A DNA stretch of 64,000 bases from Lepidostoma basale (Eukaryota > Arthropoda > Insecta > Trichoptera > Lepidostomatidae), in assembly GCA_022606425.2 (NCBI GenBank), contig JAHDVF020000726.1, positions 186,001 through 250,000 of the forward strand. Reading direction: 5' to 3'. Under the pieces are notes generated by a model. The model was not told the origin of the DNA, ran no database searches, and saw only the letters and a program-made list of their open reading frames with translations. A program made the translations under genes and the position numbers. Below, in pieces: positions 11,796 to 22,063 of the stretch. Position 1 is the stretch's first letter. The number at the start of each line of letters is the position of its first letter.

Positions 11796-12150
11796 TATAT
11801 CTCAATAGAGACGAAGATGCAAATTGGAAACAGAATATGGTTGATCGATGTGTTTACAGGACTTGTGAACTGTTATTGGTTGGGTTAAGCGCACGCTTTA
11901 TGTAATACAACATTCCCCATTCCACCTTTTTTTTTTCTTATGACCACCATGTCTGAGAAATTTTCGGAAGTTTTATATATGTTAATCTGCAACGCCACCC
12001 TTTGCATGGTAGTTAATCAATCTACACACTAACGCCATCTATGAAGATTGTATTTTAAGCATTAAGCAGAAGATCGTTTTAACGCAATGTGAAAGGCTAC
12101 CGCCATTTAGCGCATTGCTAGAAACCGCCTGGAGATGTCACTCCAATCTA
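11786..12150 (+). mobile_element. Palindromic element B copy, just upstream of allatotropin exon 1
   Basis: It shares with the copy at 58237-58617 the blocks ggttgggttaagcgcacgct, aacgccatctatgaagattg and gcctggagatgtcactccaa. It ends about 150 bp before exon 1. Confidence 0.7.
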
Positions 12151-12306
12151 TATGCTATAATTATTATTTTTAATTAACTTAATCTAAATAATAATAAAAA
12201 CGTTTAATATTTAAAACACTGTGGTTAACTTTAAAAACTGTTATGTACAAAATGTATTTAGTGAAAAACATTGCGTTTTAAGATGAATCTCTGTTTCCAG
12301 ACGAGA

Positions 12307-12484
12307 ATGAGGCTGTCCCTGCACGTCGCCGTGGCTAGCGTGACCTTGTGCCTGGCCCTAGCGGCGAGCGCCCGTTCCCTGCCGCGGGCCAAGCAGCCCC
12401 GCACCACGCGCGGCTTCAAGAACACCGAGATGATGACCGCCAGGGGCTTCGGCAAGAGGGGCTCCACACAGGAATCTCTGCAAA
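12307..12484 (+). CDS. AT: Allatotropin precursor, coding exon 1 (signal peptide and mature peptide)
   Basis: The exon encodes residues 1-59 of a 135-residue prohormone. Residues 1-22 form a signal peptide (MRL, then a hydrophobic Val/Ala/Leu core ending ASA). Residues 36-48 read [13 protein letters not shown], followed by Gly49 as amide donor and Lys50-Arg51 as the convertase site; Arg35 precedes the peptide. This is the insect allatotropin signature; the common moth peptide has Val where this has Thr at peptide position 5. In other insects allatotropin stimulates juvenile hormone synthesis, heart and gut through an orexin-like GPCR. A strong acceptor (ctctgtttccag, ending 12300) sits just before, so the exon probably starts at 12301 after an unseen 5' UTR exon, and ATG 12307 is the start. 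Unspliced, ATG 12283 would add eight residues. Donor is GTTAGT at 12485, phase 1. The exon is far more GC-rich than its surroundings. Confidence 0.93.
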
Positions 12485-12869
12485 GTTAGTTGCTTAACCA
12501 CTTCAATACCGTAAGGCCACTGGTGGCCGCTACGTAGGCGCACCACCAATACCGTTAGCCCCTTGGTGGGTGTGTTCTGATCTACTTTTCTTTTATACCA
12601 TATAATGTGTCTTTTATATATGCTGCTTTTCTTAAATTCATATCTACTCTTTCTTAAACCTGTCCTCCATCCATCCCATCCCAATTTATTCATTCTTACT
12701 TAACATTTTCCCGCCTCCCTCATACACTATCTTCTTCCTGTTTTAAAATTTACTTTGTTATATATTTGTCCTATTGTGTATTGTGTATTAATGTGTGTTT
12801 TATATAATTTGAATGTGTTTTTTACTAATTTAAGGTGTGTTCTATATAATATTTACTTCTGATTTTATT

Positions 12870-13165
12870 TAATAGTAAAGAGATGTGAGGCCGCGGGGGA
12901 GATATATAAGGTTAAAAGAATAGATTAAATGTGGTCTGTCACCCTTTTGATCGATGACAAGAAAAGGCTAAATTAAATTAACGTAAGTCCTGGATGGACA
13001 AGGAACAGGCCTAGAGAGTGCAGCGAGACTGACGAAAGGGCGTCGCTGCGTCCTATAACAGTTTCGGGTGGTGGTGGGAACCTTATATAGTCTTTCTCGA
13101 ATATAGTAAGGCCACTTTGCATTAAAACTGATTCCGGTAGGAATTTCAACATTTTTTTTTTGGGT
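12870..13165. repeat. GC-rich interspersed repeat, unclassified
   Basis: The block gactgacgaaagggcgtcgc, then tgcgtcctataacagtttcgg, recurs near 1960, 15900 and 16120. It has a compact inverted layout and no coding capacity. Confidence 0.5.
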
Positions 13166-13554
13166 GGCTAGCGACATCTAAACACTATCTCTGCAAGAAA
13201 AATGAACCTTCTGAAGTTGGTCGATCTTATTGAAAAAGTGATTTTTGTAGTCGGTTACCACTTATGGTGAGATTGATATAAAGGATCAAAAGGATATCAC
13301 TTGAAAGAATTAAATTTCAAGTGATAATAGACAAGAAATGATACAACATAATTTGATTTTTAATGGTTGCTTTCAATAAATATTTTTTTTTATAAAAATG
13401 TAAAAAATATATTCATTTATGCTTGTGATAACACTGAAAGAAAAAAAATTTCGATAAAGCATATTTAAAATTTAAATTTGATATATCATTTTATAGGTAA
13501 ACTTTAAACACAATCAACAAGCCCTATTTTAAGCAATCTATATAAAGGGTATAG

Positions 13555-13630
13555 CTGACGACCTTCGTGGCAAGTGTAATGACTGTCACACCGAAGGTCC
13601 CAGGTTCGATTCACATCGTCAAAAACTACA
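13555..13630 (+). mobile_element. tRNA-derived SINE, 5' fragment
   Basis: It has an A-box-like block (tcgtggcaagtgtaatg) and the B box GGTTCGATTC. It is joined directly to mariner sequence. Confidence 0.65.
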
Positions 13631-13644
13631 TACTAAATGTTGGT

Positions 13645-13860
13645 TAGGAGATTATACCGCACCCGCCTTATTCACCAGACGTGGCACCATCAGACTACCA
13701 CTTGTTCAGATCCATGACGCATGCCTTAGAAGAGCAGCACTTCCATTCATATACAGATGTCAAGAATTGGGTCGATGCCTGGATTACCTCAAAAGATGGA
13801 TTTATCTATTGTCAGAAAGATGGAAAAATTAGTGGCTAACGATGGAAAATATTTTGATTG
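13645..13860 (+). pseudogene. Mariner-type transposase, C-terminal remnant
   Basis: The frame reads HPPYSPDVAPSDYHLFRSMT, then DVKNWVDAWITSK. The YSPDxAPSDYHLF block is the third catalytic-Asp region of mariner (DD34D) transposases. No complete gene is present. Confidence 0.8.
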
Positions 13861-14528
13861 ATGTGTTTATTTTATTTAACCTGTCAAATATTTTGTTTAA
13901 TTCCACTTACTGTTTGACTTCGACTCTACCGTATATATTCTGCTATAATGCTTTCACTGCCAGTTTCATGCTTCTCTTACATACGTAAGGGTATTCCATT
14001 TCTCTCGCATTTCATTCACTTTGATCACGTTAATTCGATGTTTACAATTTTAGAAACACTGTTCTTACACATTTCTTACTTATCATTAACAGCTATTCTG
14101 AACCCCAGAAACAAAGAAAAGAAAAGCGAAAAATTCTTCATTTAAAAAAAGTAAAAGGAAAATTAATATAATAATTCGTTAATTTACTTAAAAGATTTGC
14201 GTGGGTTCACTCACAAGTTATTGTAATAACTCTCGAAAGTCAAACACAAAAGGAGCACAGAAGAACAATATTTTTTCTGGACTTATACAAGACCCTGGCT
14301 ATCTAAGAAAGTTTACTTTTATTCTCAACTTGGTGCTTAACTTTCAAATGGAGCACTTGGCAAACAGGCAAATTTTTTCAGACTTAACGTTTATACATCT
14401 AAATTTTTAAAATGATCTATCTAATTACATTTCATGAAAGTGTTCGACCTTTAAGAAATTAATGTGGGTTTTTAATCAACTAACTAAGTAATAATCCTCT
14501 TTCACTGATTCTTCAAAAAGCCGATGTA
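13861..14528. other. AT-rich intronic sequence, nothing firm
   Basis: Two short open + frames (13948-14145 and 14201-14410) have no recognisable family, no start context and base use like the flanks. Confidence 0.4.
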
Positions 14529-14540
14529 TATAATTTATCT

Positions 14541-15181
14541 TGTGAAGCATGTTTACAAGAGACGGAAAAATTGAGAAAGACATCGAAAAAAGGGTTGGTA
14601 CTGGGAATAAAATAAATGGCGCACTCAAAGTCATTACTGCATATAGAAATATATCCACAGAAGCAAAGATGGCAGTACACAATGGAGTTCTAGTGCCAAC
14701 CCTCATGTATGAAAGTGAAGCTTGGAGCTGGCAAAAGAAGGATGAAAGCAGGATAAACGCCGTATAAATGAGATCACTAAGAAGAATGTGCGGGAAAACG
14801 TTGTATGATAGAATACCGAACGATGAAATAAGAAAGAAATGTAAGGCAGATGACTGCATCATGAATAAAATTAAAAAAGGATCCCTGAGATGGTTTGGAC
14901 ATATGGAACGAATGGATGAGAGTAGAATGGTTAAAAAGTGGTGCACAAGCAGCGTGAGTGGGAAAAGAAGCCGAGGACGACCGAGGAAAACATGGCATGA
15001 CCAAATTAATCAATTACTAAAAGGCGGCCACATTCGAAGTCGGAATAATCGACTGCGTGAATGTACGATGTATGAATGTAGATGAAGCCCGAGAGGTATG
15101 CCAGGACAGGCCATTGTGGCGATCCATCCTCTCTGCCTACCCCTCCGTGGAAATGGCGTGATGGTTAGTTAGTTAGTTAGT
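14541..15181 (+). mobile_element. RTE-like LINE copy with (TTAG)n tail and 12-bp target duplication
   Basis: It is flanked by TATAATTTATCT at 14529-14540 and 15182-15193. It encodes FTRDGKIEKDIEKRVGTGNK up to the C-terminus, with an in-frame stop at 14765 (DESRINAV then TAA) and a late frame break near 15058. It ends tgatgg plus four TTAG units. Confidence 0.88.
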
Positions 15182-15359
15182 TATAATTTATCTACCTCTA
15201 TTTCGTCCTCCATTCACACCGTTAACACATATTTTCTTCACCCTTCTTTAATTTTTTGTATACAATAGTCCACGCGGGACTGTTAACTGGAGAATGCACC
15301 ATTCCAGAAAAAAGACAAAAGAATCACATTTAATCTAGTTTAATTTCAATTCACTCCTA

Positions 15360-15700
15360 TGTCCCTACTTCTTCTTCTTTTTCTTCTTCCTCTTAGTTTA
15401 GTGGGCTGTCCTGGGATGATGATGTCCAGCCATCACTCCATCTCTTCGGCGGCATTCCTGGTAATCTCTTGCCGCTTGGGTTTTCATCTTTAACAATTTT
15501 TGCAATTCTTGTTTTCTCCATGCGGTCCACGTGGTCTCTTCAAAAGCGCCTTCTGCTCCTTCCCCATCTTACTATGTCCTCAACACCACAGACAGACCTT
15601 ATCATTTCATTTCTGATCCGATCTATGGGGGTTTTGCCTGCGATGGTGCGTAGGGTTCGCATTTCTGCTACTCTAAGTCCTATGTCCCAATTTCACGAAA
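15360..15700 (-). mobile_element. RTE-like LINE, third subfamily, with GAA tail
   Basis: The minus strand encodes MRTLRTIAGKTPIDRIRNEM, then VEDIVRWGRSRRRFWRDHVD, then GMPPKRWSDGW, and ends in GAAGAA repeats. Relatives lie at 31640-32065 (+), 38780-39105 (+), 43560-43905 (+) and 46590-46880 (-). Confidence 0.75.
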
Positions 15701-15839
15701 TAGAGCAGAATATGGTATGTGATTTTATGGCTTAACAGGCATTTATTTCAGACAGATATGGTGAGGGTAGGATAGAGTGTGGGATGGGAGAGAAAATTTG
15801 GAATGATAAAAAATAATCATAATAATTTTCCTAAGGAAA

Positions 15840-16260
15840 TAGAGAAAACACTGTATACAACACAATAAAGAGAGGAACACAGAAGGGTTCCTACCACATG
15901 CCCGAGGCTGTTATAGGGCGCAGTGGCACCTTTTCGACAGCCTCGCTCGTACACTTCCTAGGCCTGTCAGGCAATTTGCGCAAACACAGTGGGATGCCAG
16001 GCCACATTTGCTATACTTTGTATTTCCTTCTGTATCCCGCATTGTCGCATGTAAACTTCTATTTATTTAAAAAAAATACTCCATACAACAGAGAACGAAG
16101 TTCCCACCACAAACCCGAGGCTGTTATAGGGCGCAGCGTCGCCCTTTCATCAGCCTCGCCCATGCACTTCCTGGGCCTGTTCCCTATCCATCCGGGATTT
16201 ACATTTAATATATATCAAACGCAAGGGGATGCCAGACCGCATTTAATCTAATATTTTTCC
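15840..16260. repeat. Two tandem copies of the GC-rich interspersed repeat
   Basis: cccgaggctgttatagggcg occurs at about 15900 and 16115, each followed by a cctcgc..cacttcct block and a common AT-rich joint, so the unit is duplicated head to tail at about 215 bp. Confidence 0.7.
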
Positions 16261-16800
16261 CCCCTTCCATTTTCCTCCTACTATGTTCCGTAAAACACTC
16301 TTTCTTCATCCTTGCGTTCCATGTGACTAAACCATGATCCTTTCATAATTTTGTTCATAATACTTTCTTCCGCTCTATCTTCCTAATATCAGCATTTGAA
16401 ACTCTGTTGTACACCGTTTTATCACGTCTAATAAATTTTATCTCTACATATTCATATTTGGAAAAACAGCGTGATTAGATAGTTAAATTTTTTTTAAACC
16501 TTTATTCTCACTTTAAAATTAATTAACCTGTTTATACAGGTGTGTTTAATATCGTACATTTAAGTAAGTTACGCAAACAGAAACTTTGTTATTTTGATAA
16601 TTTGGCATCTCTCATCCACCTTAACAATATTCCTCAACTTATTGCCATGTAACAAAATGTATAATTATAATGAAAACTTTACCGACTAACATTATAATTT
16701 CTGAACCGTATCCATTGCGAATTATAAACTTACTCATCGTCTTTCTAATATATTCGTCTTCACTTTGTGTTGAGGGTTCATATTTGAATAAATATAACTG
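16261..16800. other. Intronic AT-rich sequence with RTE scraps
   Basis: About 16290-16460 is a decayed minus-strand RTE piece (tgaaccatgatcctttcat region). The rest is unrecognised. Confidence 0.4.
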
Positions 16801-16809
16801 CACTTAGTG

Positions 16810-17490
16810 TATCTTCTTCTTCTTTCGGTGCCGTGTCAGCCCCCCCCCCCCCCACCAACGTCGGCGATCTCTATCCTGCGCCACTTGAAACAGGTTCTGA
16901 ACTCTTGTTATTCCTGTCCATTCTTTGACGCAGCCTCGCAGCCAGGACAGCTGCCTTCTACCAACTCCCCTACGTCCCTCTACTTTACCCATTAATATCA
17001 GTCGAAGGAGGTGGTATTTTTCTCCCCGTAGCACATGACCCAAATATGAGACCTTTCTTATTTTCACATTCGACAACAGCTCTCTATTTGCTCTGGCTTT
17101 CTGTAGTACGTCTGCATTACTGACCCTATCAGTCCACGGTATACGGAGCATTCTGCGGTATACTCGTATACACATCTCGAACGCTTCCAACTGATTCATA
17201 ACTTTCACTTTCAGAGTCCAGGTTTCGCAGCCATATAGTAGAACAGACCAAGTTATGATTATCATTGCAAAATAATGTTCTAATTTTATTAAATGCAACT
17301 CGTGCAACTTCAATTCTGCATTTTATTTCAATGTCCGGGTCGAGCGCTTTAGTGATAATGCTGCCAAGGTATTTAAATTGGTCGACCATTTCAACATTCG
17401 CACCATTCAGTTGCAGAGTGGATGAAGAGTAGTTAAGTCGCCCAAATGTCATCCATTTGGTCTTCTTAACTTTGATTTTCAAGCCACTTA
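16810..17490 (-). mobile_element. LINE C-terminal region, RTE/BovB-type, frameshifted
   Basis: Two minus-strand frames overlap. Upstream: KVKKTKWMTFGRLNYSSS, then VDQFKYLGSIITKALDPDIE. Downstream: LLYGCETWTLKVKVMNQLEA, then YRRMLRIPWTDRVSN, then LGHVLRGEKYHLLRLILMGK. The order is as in an intact protein, and a frameshift near 17280 separates them. The tail end carries a C-run/TTC region. Confidence 0.75.
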
Positions 17491-18610
17491 GTATAACAAC
17501 GCTTTATTTCACTTATCACAGACATTTTTCGGTTACAACATAACCTTTTCCATTGTACAAAATGTTATCAATAACATAAAACAGAATGATCACTTATATA
17601 CAAAAAAAGGGGGGAGTTATGTATAAAGGTGGAGAGGGTTTAATTAGAATCGTCCCTTGTATGTCTATCTCTAACTCACCGTCTCTTGTATGGCTATAGA
17701 GCCAATCCTGGACTCGTTAGTGTGTTCGTAACTAACTAACTTACTAACCATCACGCCATTTCCCCGGGGGGGTAGGCACAGAGAATGGATCGCCACAATG
17801 CTCTGTTTTGGCATATCTCTCGGGCTTCCTCTACATTCATACATCGTACCATGAACACACGTCGATTATTCCGACTTTGAATGTGGCCGCCTTTCAGTAA
17901 TTCATTAATTTGGTCATGCCATGTTTTCCTCGGTCGTCCTCGGCTTCTTTTTCCACTAAAGCTGCTTGTGTACAACGTTTTAACCATTCTTCTCTCATCC
18001 ATTCGTTCCATTAGTCCAAACCATCTCAGGGATCCTTTTTTAATTTTATCCATGATGCAGTCATCTGCCTTACATTTCTCTCTTATTTCGTCGTTCGGTA
18101 TTCTATCATACAACGTTTTCCCGCATATTTTTCTTAGTGATCTCATTTCTACGGCGTTTATCCTGCTTTCATCCTTATTTTGCCAGCTCCGAGCTTTACG
18201 TTAGTGTGTTCGTAATTTCACTATAACTACAATTGTAACTAACTTATTAACTTACTTACCATCAGACAGTCTTCCCGAAGAGGTAGACAGAAGGAATGGA
18301 CTGTTACGCTTTTTTTTCCTGAGATACATATCTCGCTTCATAAATGCACTTAGTATTACAAAACTTAATTTCGCTTATCACAGACATATTTCTGTTATAA
18401 CATAAACTTTTTCAATGAACAAAATTTTAACAATAAAATAAAACGAAATTATCACTTATATATTTAAAAAAATGGTAGTTATGTATAAAGGTGGAGGGGT
18501 TATAATTAGGATTACATTTTAACATAGGAATTGAATTTAAATTTAATAAGTTGTTTTCATTATTATTATTCAAATATGAATCCATAACACAAAGTGAAGG
18601 CGAATATAAA
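17485..18610. repeat. Interspersed AT-rich repeat, two direct copies
   Basis: About 17490-17650 and 18350-18520 are direct repeats (cttatcacagacat; ggtagttatgtataaaggtgg). A short minus RTE 3' end (18237-18345) lies between them. Confidence 0.65.
17731..18199 (-). mobile_element. RTE-like LINE copy with 15-bp target duplication
   Basis: Perfect GTTAGTGTGTTCGTA repeats lie at 17716-17730 and 18200-18214. A single open minus frame of 131 residues runs from MRSLRKICGKTLYDRIPND to CAYPPGEMA and stop, then TGG and the tail. The 5' end is truncated. The intact frame and perfect repeats suggest a recent insertion into allatotropin intron 1. Confidence 0.93.
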
Positions 18611-18681
18611 AGAAATTCTATTAATGGTTTGTTTGAATGGATAAGACTGGGATAATTACTCAACCAAAATCTTTGTTCTAG

Positions 18682-18778
18682 CTCTGAACATGGGACCCAC
18701 GGACAACTTCTTGGACATGCTTGAGATGCCCCAGGAGCACGGATTCATCGAGCAGTTCGAAGACAAGATGCCAGAAAA
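18682..18778 (+). CDS. AT: Allatotropin precursor, coding exon 2 (acidic linker)
   Basis: Acceptor ttgttctag ends at 18681 and donor GTAAGA starts at 18779. Joined in phase to exon 1 it gives residues 60-91: a short acidic segment with NFLDMLEMP then GFIEQFEDKMPE. Family precursors carry a similar linker (NFWEMLE in moths) between the peptide and the conserved C-terminal region. No dibasic sites occur here, so no second peptide is expected. The exon ends in phase 2 and reads straight into exon 3. A truncated RTE copy lies about 110 bp downstream. Confidence 0.9.
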
Positions 18779-18884
18779 GTAAGATTTTTTAAAATATCAT
18801 ATTTAATACCAGGTTTCGGAAACGCGATAAATTTTGAATGGAACATGAATATCAAAATGTTAATGTATAATAAAGTAGAAAAAA

Positions 18885-19400
18885 AAACTAACTAACTAAC
18901 CATCACGCCATCTCCCCGAAGGGGTAGGCAGAAAGAATGGACTGCCACACTTTTCTTTCCTGACATATTTCTCTCGAATCCTCCACATTCATACATCGTG
19001 TCATGCACGTGCGTCGATTTCTCTGACTCCTCACACGGCCGACATTCAATATTTGATTGATTTGATCATGCCACGTTTTCCTCGGTCTTCCTCTATTTCT
19101 GGTTCCATTAACATCGTTAACATATATATTTTTTTACCATTCTTTCTTCATACATTCTTTCCATATGTACAAACCATCTTAATGATCCTTTCGTTATTTT
19201 CTTTATAACACCATCATTCGCATCGCATTCACTTCTTATATTTTTATTCAACACTCTATCGTACACACTGAAGAAGGGAAGTCTGTGTCCCGAAACATGT
19301 TTGTCAAAGGTGCAAAAATAGTTGTGAAAATACAATGTTTTCAAAAGGTTATTCAAATGTGAATTCACAACACAAAGTGATGGCGAATATAGAAGAAATA
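18885..19400 (-). mobile_element. RTE-like LINE 3' fragment joined to a Penelope-like end
   Basis: The tail and C-terminal coding are seen on the minus strand (18888-19265), in broken frames. Then comes ctgaagaagggaagtctgtg with cccgaaacatgtttg, the pattern of the fold-back ends. Confidence 0.65.
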
Positions 19401-20035
19401 CAAAGTATGTTATCTATTCGTTTTAAAAATGTCATACCACAAATTGAATGCTTCATATGAAAATTTTATGAATTATTTTTGTTTATTTTTTATTTTTTGT
19501 ATAAATAAGGAAAGTTCTATCAAAGGCAATCCGATATTTGTGACTAGCTTAACAATCTCGGCTGCAGCGGCGTATTTTTAAGAGCTCCAATAATATCTCA
19601 GAATCCCCTGTTACCGGATATCCCTGGGGATCTGCCGAGTGGGAAGTGATATGGGAAATTCTCGTTCCTCCAGGATATCGAAAACACTTCTCGTGTCCTC
19701 CAACCCACGTTATTGGAACTCAGAATTATAAACATTTCCACAAATTATTTGTGACTCGAAATAATAATGAAAAAAAAAATTATACAAAATTTCTTTATTA
19801 TTATGTTTTTAGTGTGCTTCCACTTGTGTTTATATTCGACCGGTTTCGGCAGCTTGCTGCCATTGTCTGGTACCTACATCAAAAATTATTTGTTTCATAT
19901 AATAAATGATAATTTATTATATAATTTATTATCCAAATAAATTTTTATGTGGTTCATTTATTACTCTTATATATTCTACCAAGAAATTTCAATTAAAAAC
20001 ATTAATTATGACTCAAAATAATGCTTGCTTTTCTT
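19401..20035. other. Intron 2 sequence with a Penelope-like end
   Basis: 19836-19885 reads cgaccggtttcggcagcttg and ctgccattgtctggtac. Otherwise AT-rich and unrecognised. Confidence 0.4.
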
Positions 20036-20039
20036 AATA

Positions 20040-20810
20040 ACTACATAACTAACTAACTAACCATCACGCCGTCTCTCCGGAGGGGTAGGCAGAAATAATG
20101 GACCACCACACTGTTCTGTCCTGACATAATTCTCTTGATTCCTTTACATTCATAAACCGTGTCATGCAGGCACGTCGATTTCTCCGACTCCTCACGTATT
20201 CGTCATTTGATTGTTTCGATCGTGCCACATTTTCTTCGCCTTCCTCTATTTCTAGCTCCGTTCGCGTCGTTTACCTTCGTCACCATTCTGTCTTCCGTCA
20301 TTCTTTCCATGTGTCCAAACCATCTAAACTACACTTTCATTATTTTGTTCATAACACTTTCATTCGCACCGCATATAAGTAAGAATAATTGTCACCGCAT
20401 GTCACAATGTATGAATGTACGAGAATCGCAAGAGATGTGTCAGGATAGAACAGTGTGGTGGTCTATCCTCTCTGCCTACCTATCTGGAGAAACTGCGTGA
20501 TGTAATTAGCTAGTTAGTTAGTTAGTTAGTTAACACCGATCACTTAAATGGTTTGGGCATATGGAATAAATGGATGAGAGAAGAATGGTTAAAAAATTGC
20601 ATACAAATAGTATGAATGGAACAAGAAGTCGAGGTTGGCCGAGGAAAACATGGTATTACCACGTTCAATGTCGGAAAAATCGACGAAGTACTTGTTACGC
20701 TGTATGAATGTAGAGGAATCTCAAGAGGTATATCAGGACCAGGACAGAGCAGTGTGGCGGTCCATCCTGCCTATCCTTCCGGTGAAAAGACTTGTTGGTT
20801 AGTTAGTTAG
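20040..20810. mobile_element. Cluster of three RTE-like 3' fragments
   Basis: A minus copy (about 20048-20385) meets a plus copy (about 20386-20530), and a further plus copy (about 20535-20815) follows. Each shows the gtgtcaggat, tgtggcggtccatcctctctgcctac and TTAG-tail landmarks in the stated orientation. All are out of frame. Confidence 0.75.
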
Positions 20811-21099
20811 TTTAATTATACAATTTGAGAGCCGACGTTTTGTGTTTACTAAATCCTTTAAAAATATTAAAATAAATGAAGTCTGTAATGTTTTTTTTGT
20901 TTTTTGTTTCACAAAAGACAAATATCGACTAAAAATACAAAGGATTCGTAGTACTCTAGTGAAATACGATACAGGGAACAATTCAAAGTAAAACGATTTA
21001 AATTCATAGAACAGAGATATATATTTCAAATTGTGTACGCTGAAAAGGAAACAAGGAAATTTGTGTTTACTCTGAATATTCAAATAAATGATTGGAAAT

Positions 21100-21660
21100 A
21101 AAATAAAGAGGGGTAGGCAGAGAGGGTGGACCGCCGTATCGTTTTGTCCTGACATACCTCTCTAGTTTCCTCCACATTCATACATCGTGACATGCACGCT
21201 CGTCGTAGTTTCCGACTTCGAATGTTACCGCCTTTCAGTATTTGATTAATTTGGTCATGCCATGCTTTCCTTGGTCTTCTACGGCTTCTCTTTCCACTCA
21301 CACTGCTTGTATACAGCATTTTAACCATTCTTCTCTCGTTCATTCGTTCCATTTGTCCAAACCATCTCAGGGATCCTTTTTTAATTTTACTAATGATGCA
21401 ATCTTCTGCCTTACATTTCTTCCTTATTTCGTCGTTCGGTATTCTATCATATATCTCTTTTTTTCACATTTTCTCAGTGATCTCATTACTACGGCATTTA
21501 TCCAACTTTTATCCCTTTTTTGCCAGCTCCAAGCTTCATTTCCATTAATAAGGATTGGCACTATAAATCCATTATGTACTGCCATATTTATCTTAGTTGA
21601 AATATTTCTATTTACAATATTCTGAAATTCTGAATATGCGATAGAAAAGCTACCAAACAC
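21100..21660 (-). mobile_element. RTE-like LINE 3' fragment
   Basis: The minus strand encodes NGNEAWSWQKRDKSWINAV, then MERMNERRMVKMLYTSSVSG, then RPRKAWHDQINQILKGG. Frames are broken and the tail is replaced by AT-rich DNA. Confidence 0.75.
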
Positions 21661-21679
21661 ATGTTACTAAAATCAAAAA

Positions 21680-21910
21680 CTTGTACAGTAATTACTTGGA
21701 CTTATTAGCATTCATCATCAGATCATTTCGCATGCATACCTCCTACATACTATCCACCAGGACTTTTAGTTCATGCTCGTTGTCTGCAAGTAGGACAGCG
21801 TCATCTGCATACAAGAGACGGCTTACTGACACTCCGCTCATTTTGGCACCTACATCCAACCCTTTCAGCTCTTTCATACACTTGTCCATATATAGATTAA
21901 ATAACCTTGA
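21680..21910 (-). mobile_element. RTE-like LINE, YADD-region fragment
   Basis: Read on the minus strand it gives YADDAVLLADNEHELKVLVD preceded by ELKGLDVGAKMSGVSVSRLL. It lies only 65 bp upstream of allatotropin exon 3. Confidence 0.8.
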
Positions 21911-21975
21911 ATATGTACTGTTAATAATTATAATTTATGTTCTCAGGTTTAATATGTTCATGTTTATTCTTGCAG

Positions 21976-22063
21976 TGTTCCCGTTGACTGGTTCGTTGAC
22001 GAGCTCCTCAACAACCCCGAGCTGACAAGGACCGTTGTGCGCAAGTTTATGGATCTGAATCAG
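21976..22063 (+). CDS. AT: Allatotropin precursor, coding exon 3 (conserved C-terminal helix)
   Basis: Acceptor ttcttgcag ends at 21975; donor GTGAGA starts at 22064. In phase it encodes residues 92-121: [20 protein letters not shown] then VRKFMDLNQ. This matches the C-terminal block of insect allatotropin precursors (IPLDWFVNEMLNNP in moths), which is conserved although it is not the released peptide. The exon stops inside a DxNxDG calcium-loop-like motif completed by exon 4. The other reading frame over this stretch is a shadow. Confidence 0.93.

Larger units (their letters stand above)
12485..18681 (+). other. AT: Allatotropin intron 1
   Basis: A 6.2-kb phase-1 intron. It holds a GC-repeat family, a tRNA-derived SINE, a mariner transposase remnant, an RTE copy with target duplication (14529-15193), other RTE fragments and a second RTE copy with target duplication (17716-18214). 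In some moths this gene has alternative exons for allatotropin-like peptides; I saw no additional amidation and dibasic peptide motif here, but a short exon could be missed by eye. Confidence 0.8.

Noticed and set aside
12358..12693. Reverse-strand ORF of 111 residues over allatotropin exon 1
   Set aside because: Antisense shadow of a GC-rich exon, with no family resemblance; the sense strand encodes the conserved peptide.
14201..14410. Possible alternative allatotropin exon
   Set aside because: No peptide, amidation or dibasic motif and no convincing splice sites; base use like the intron.
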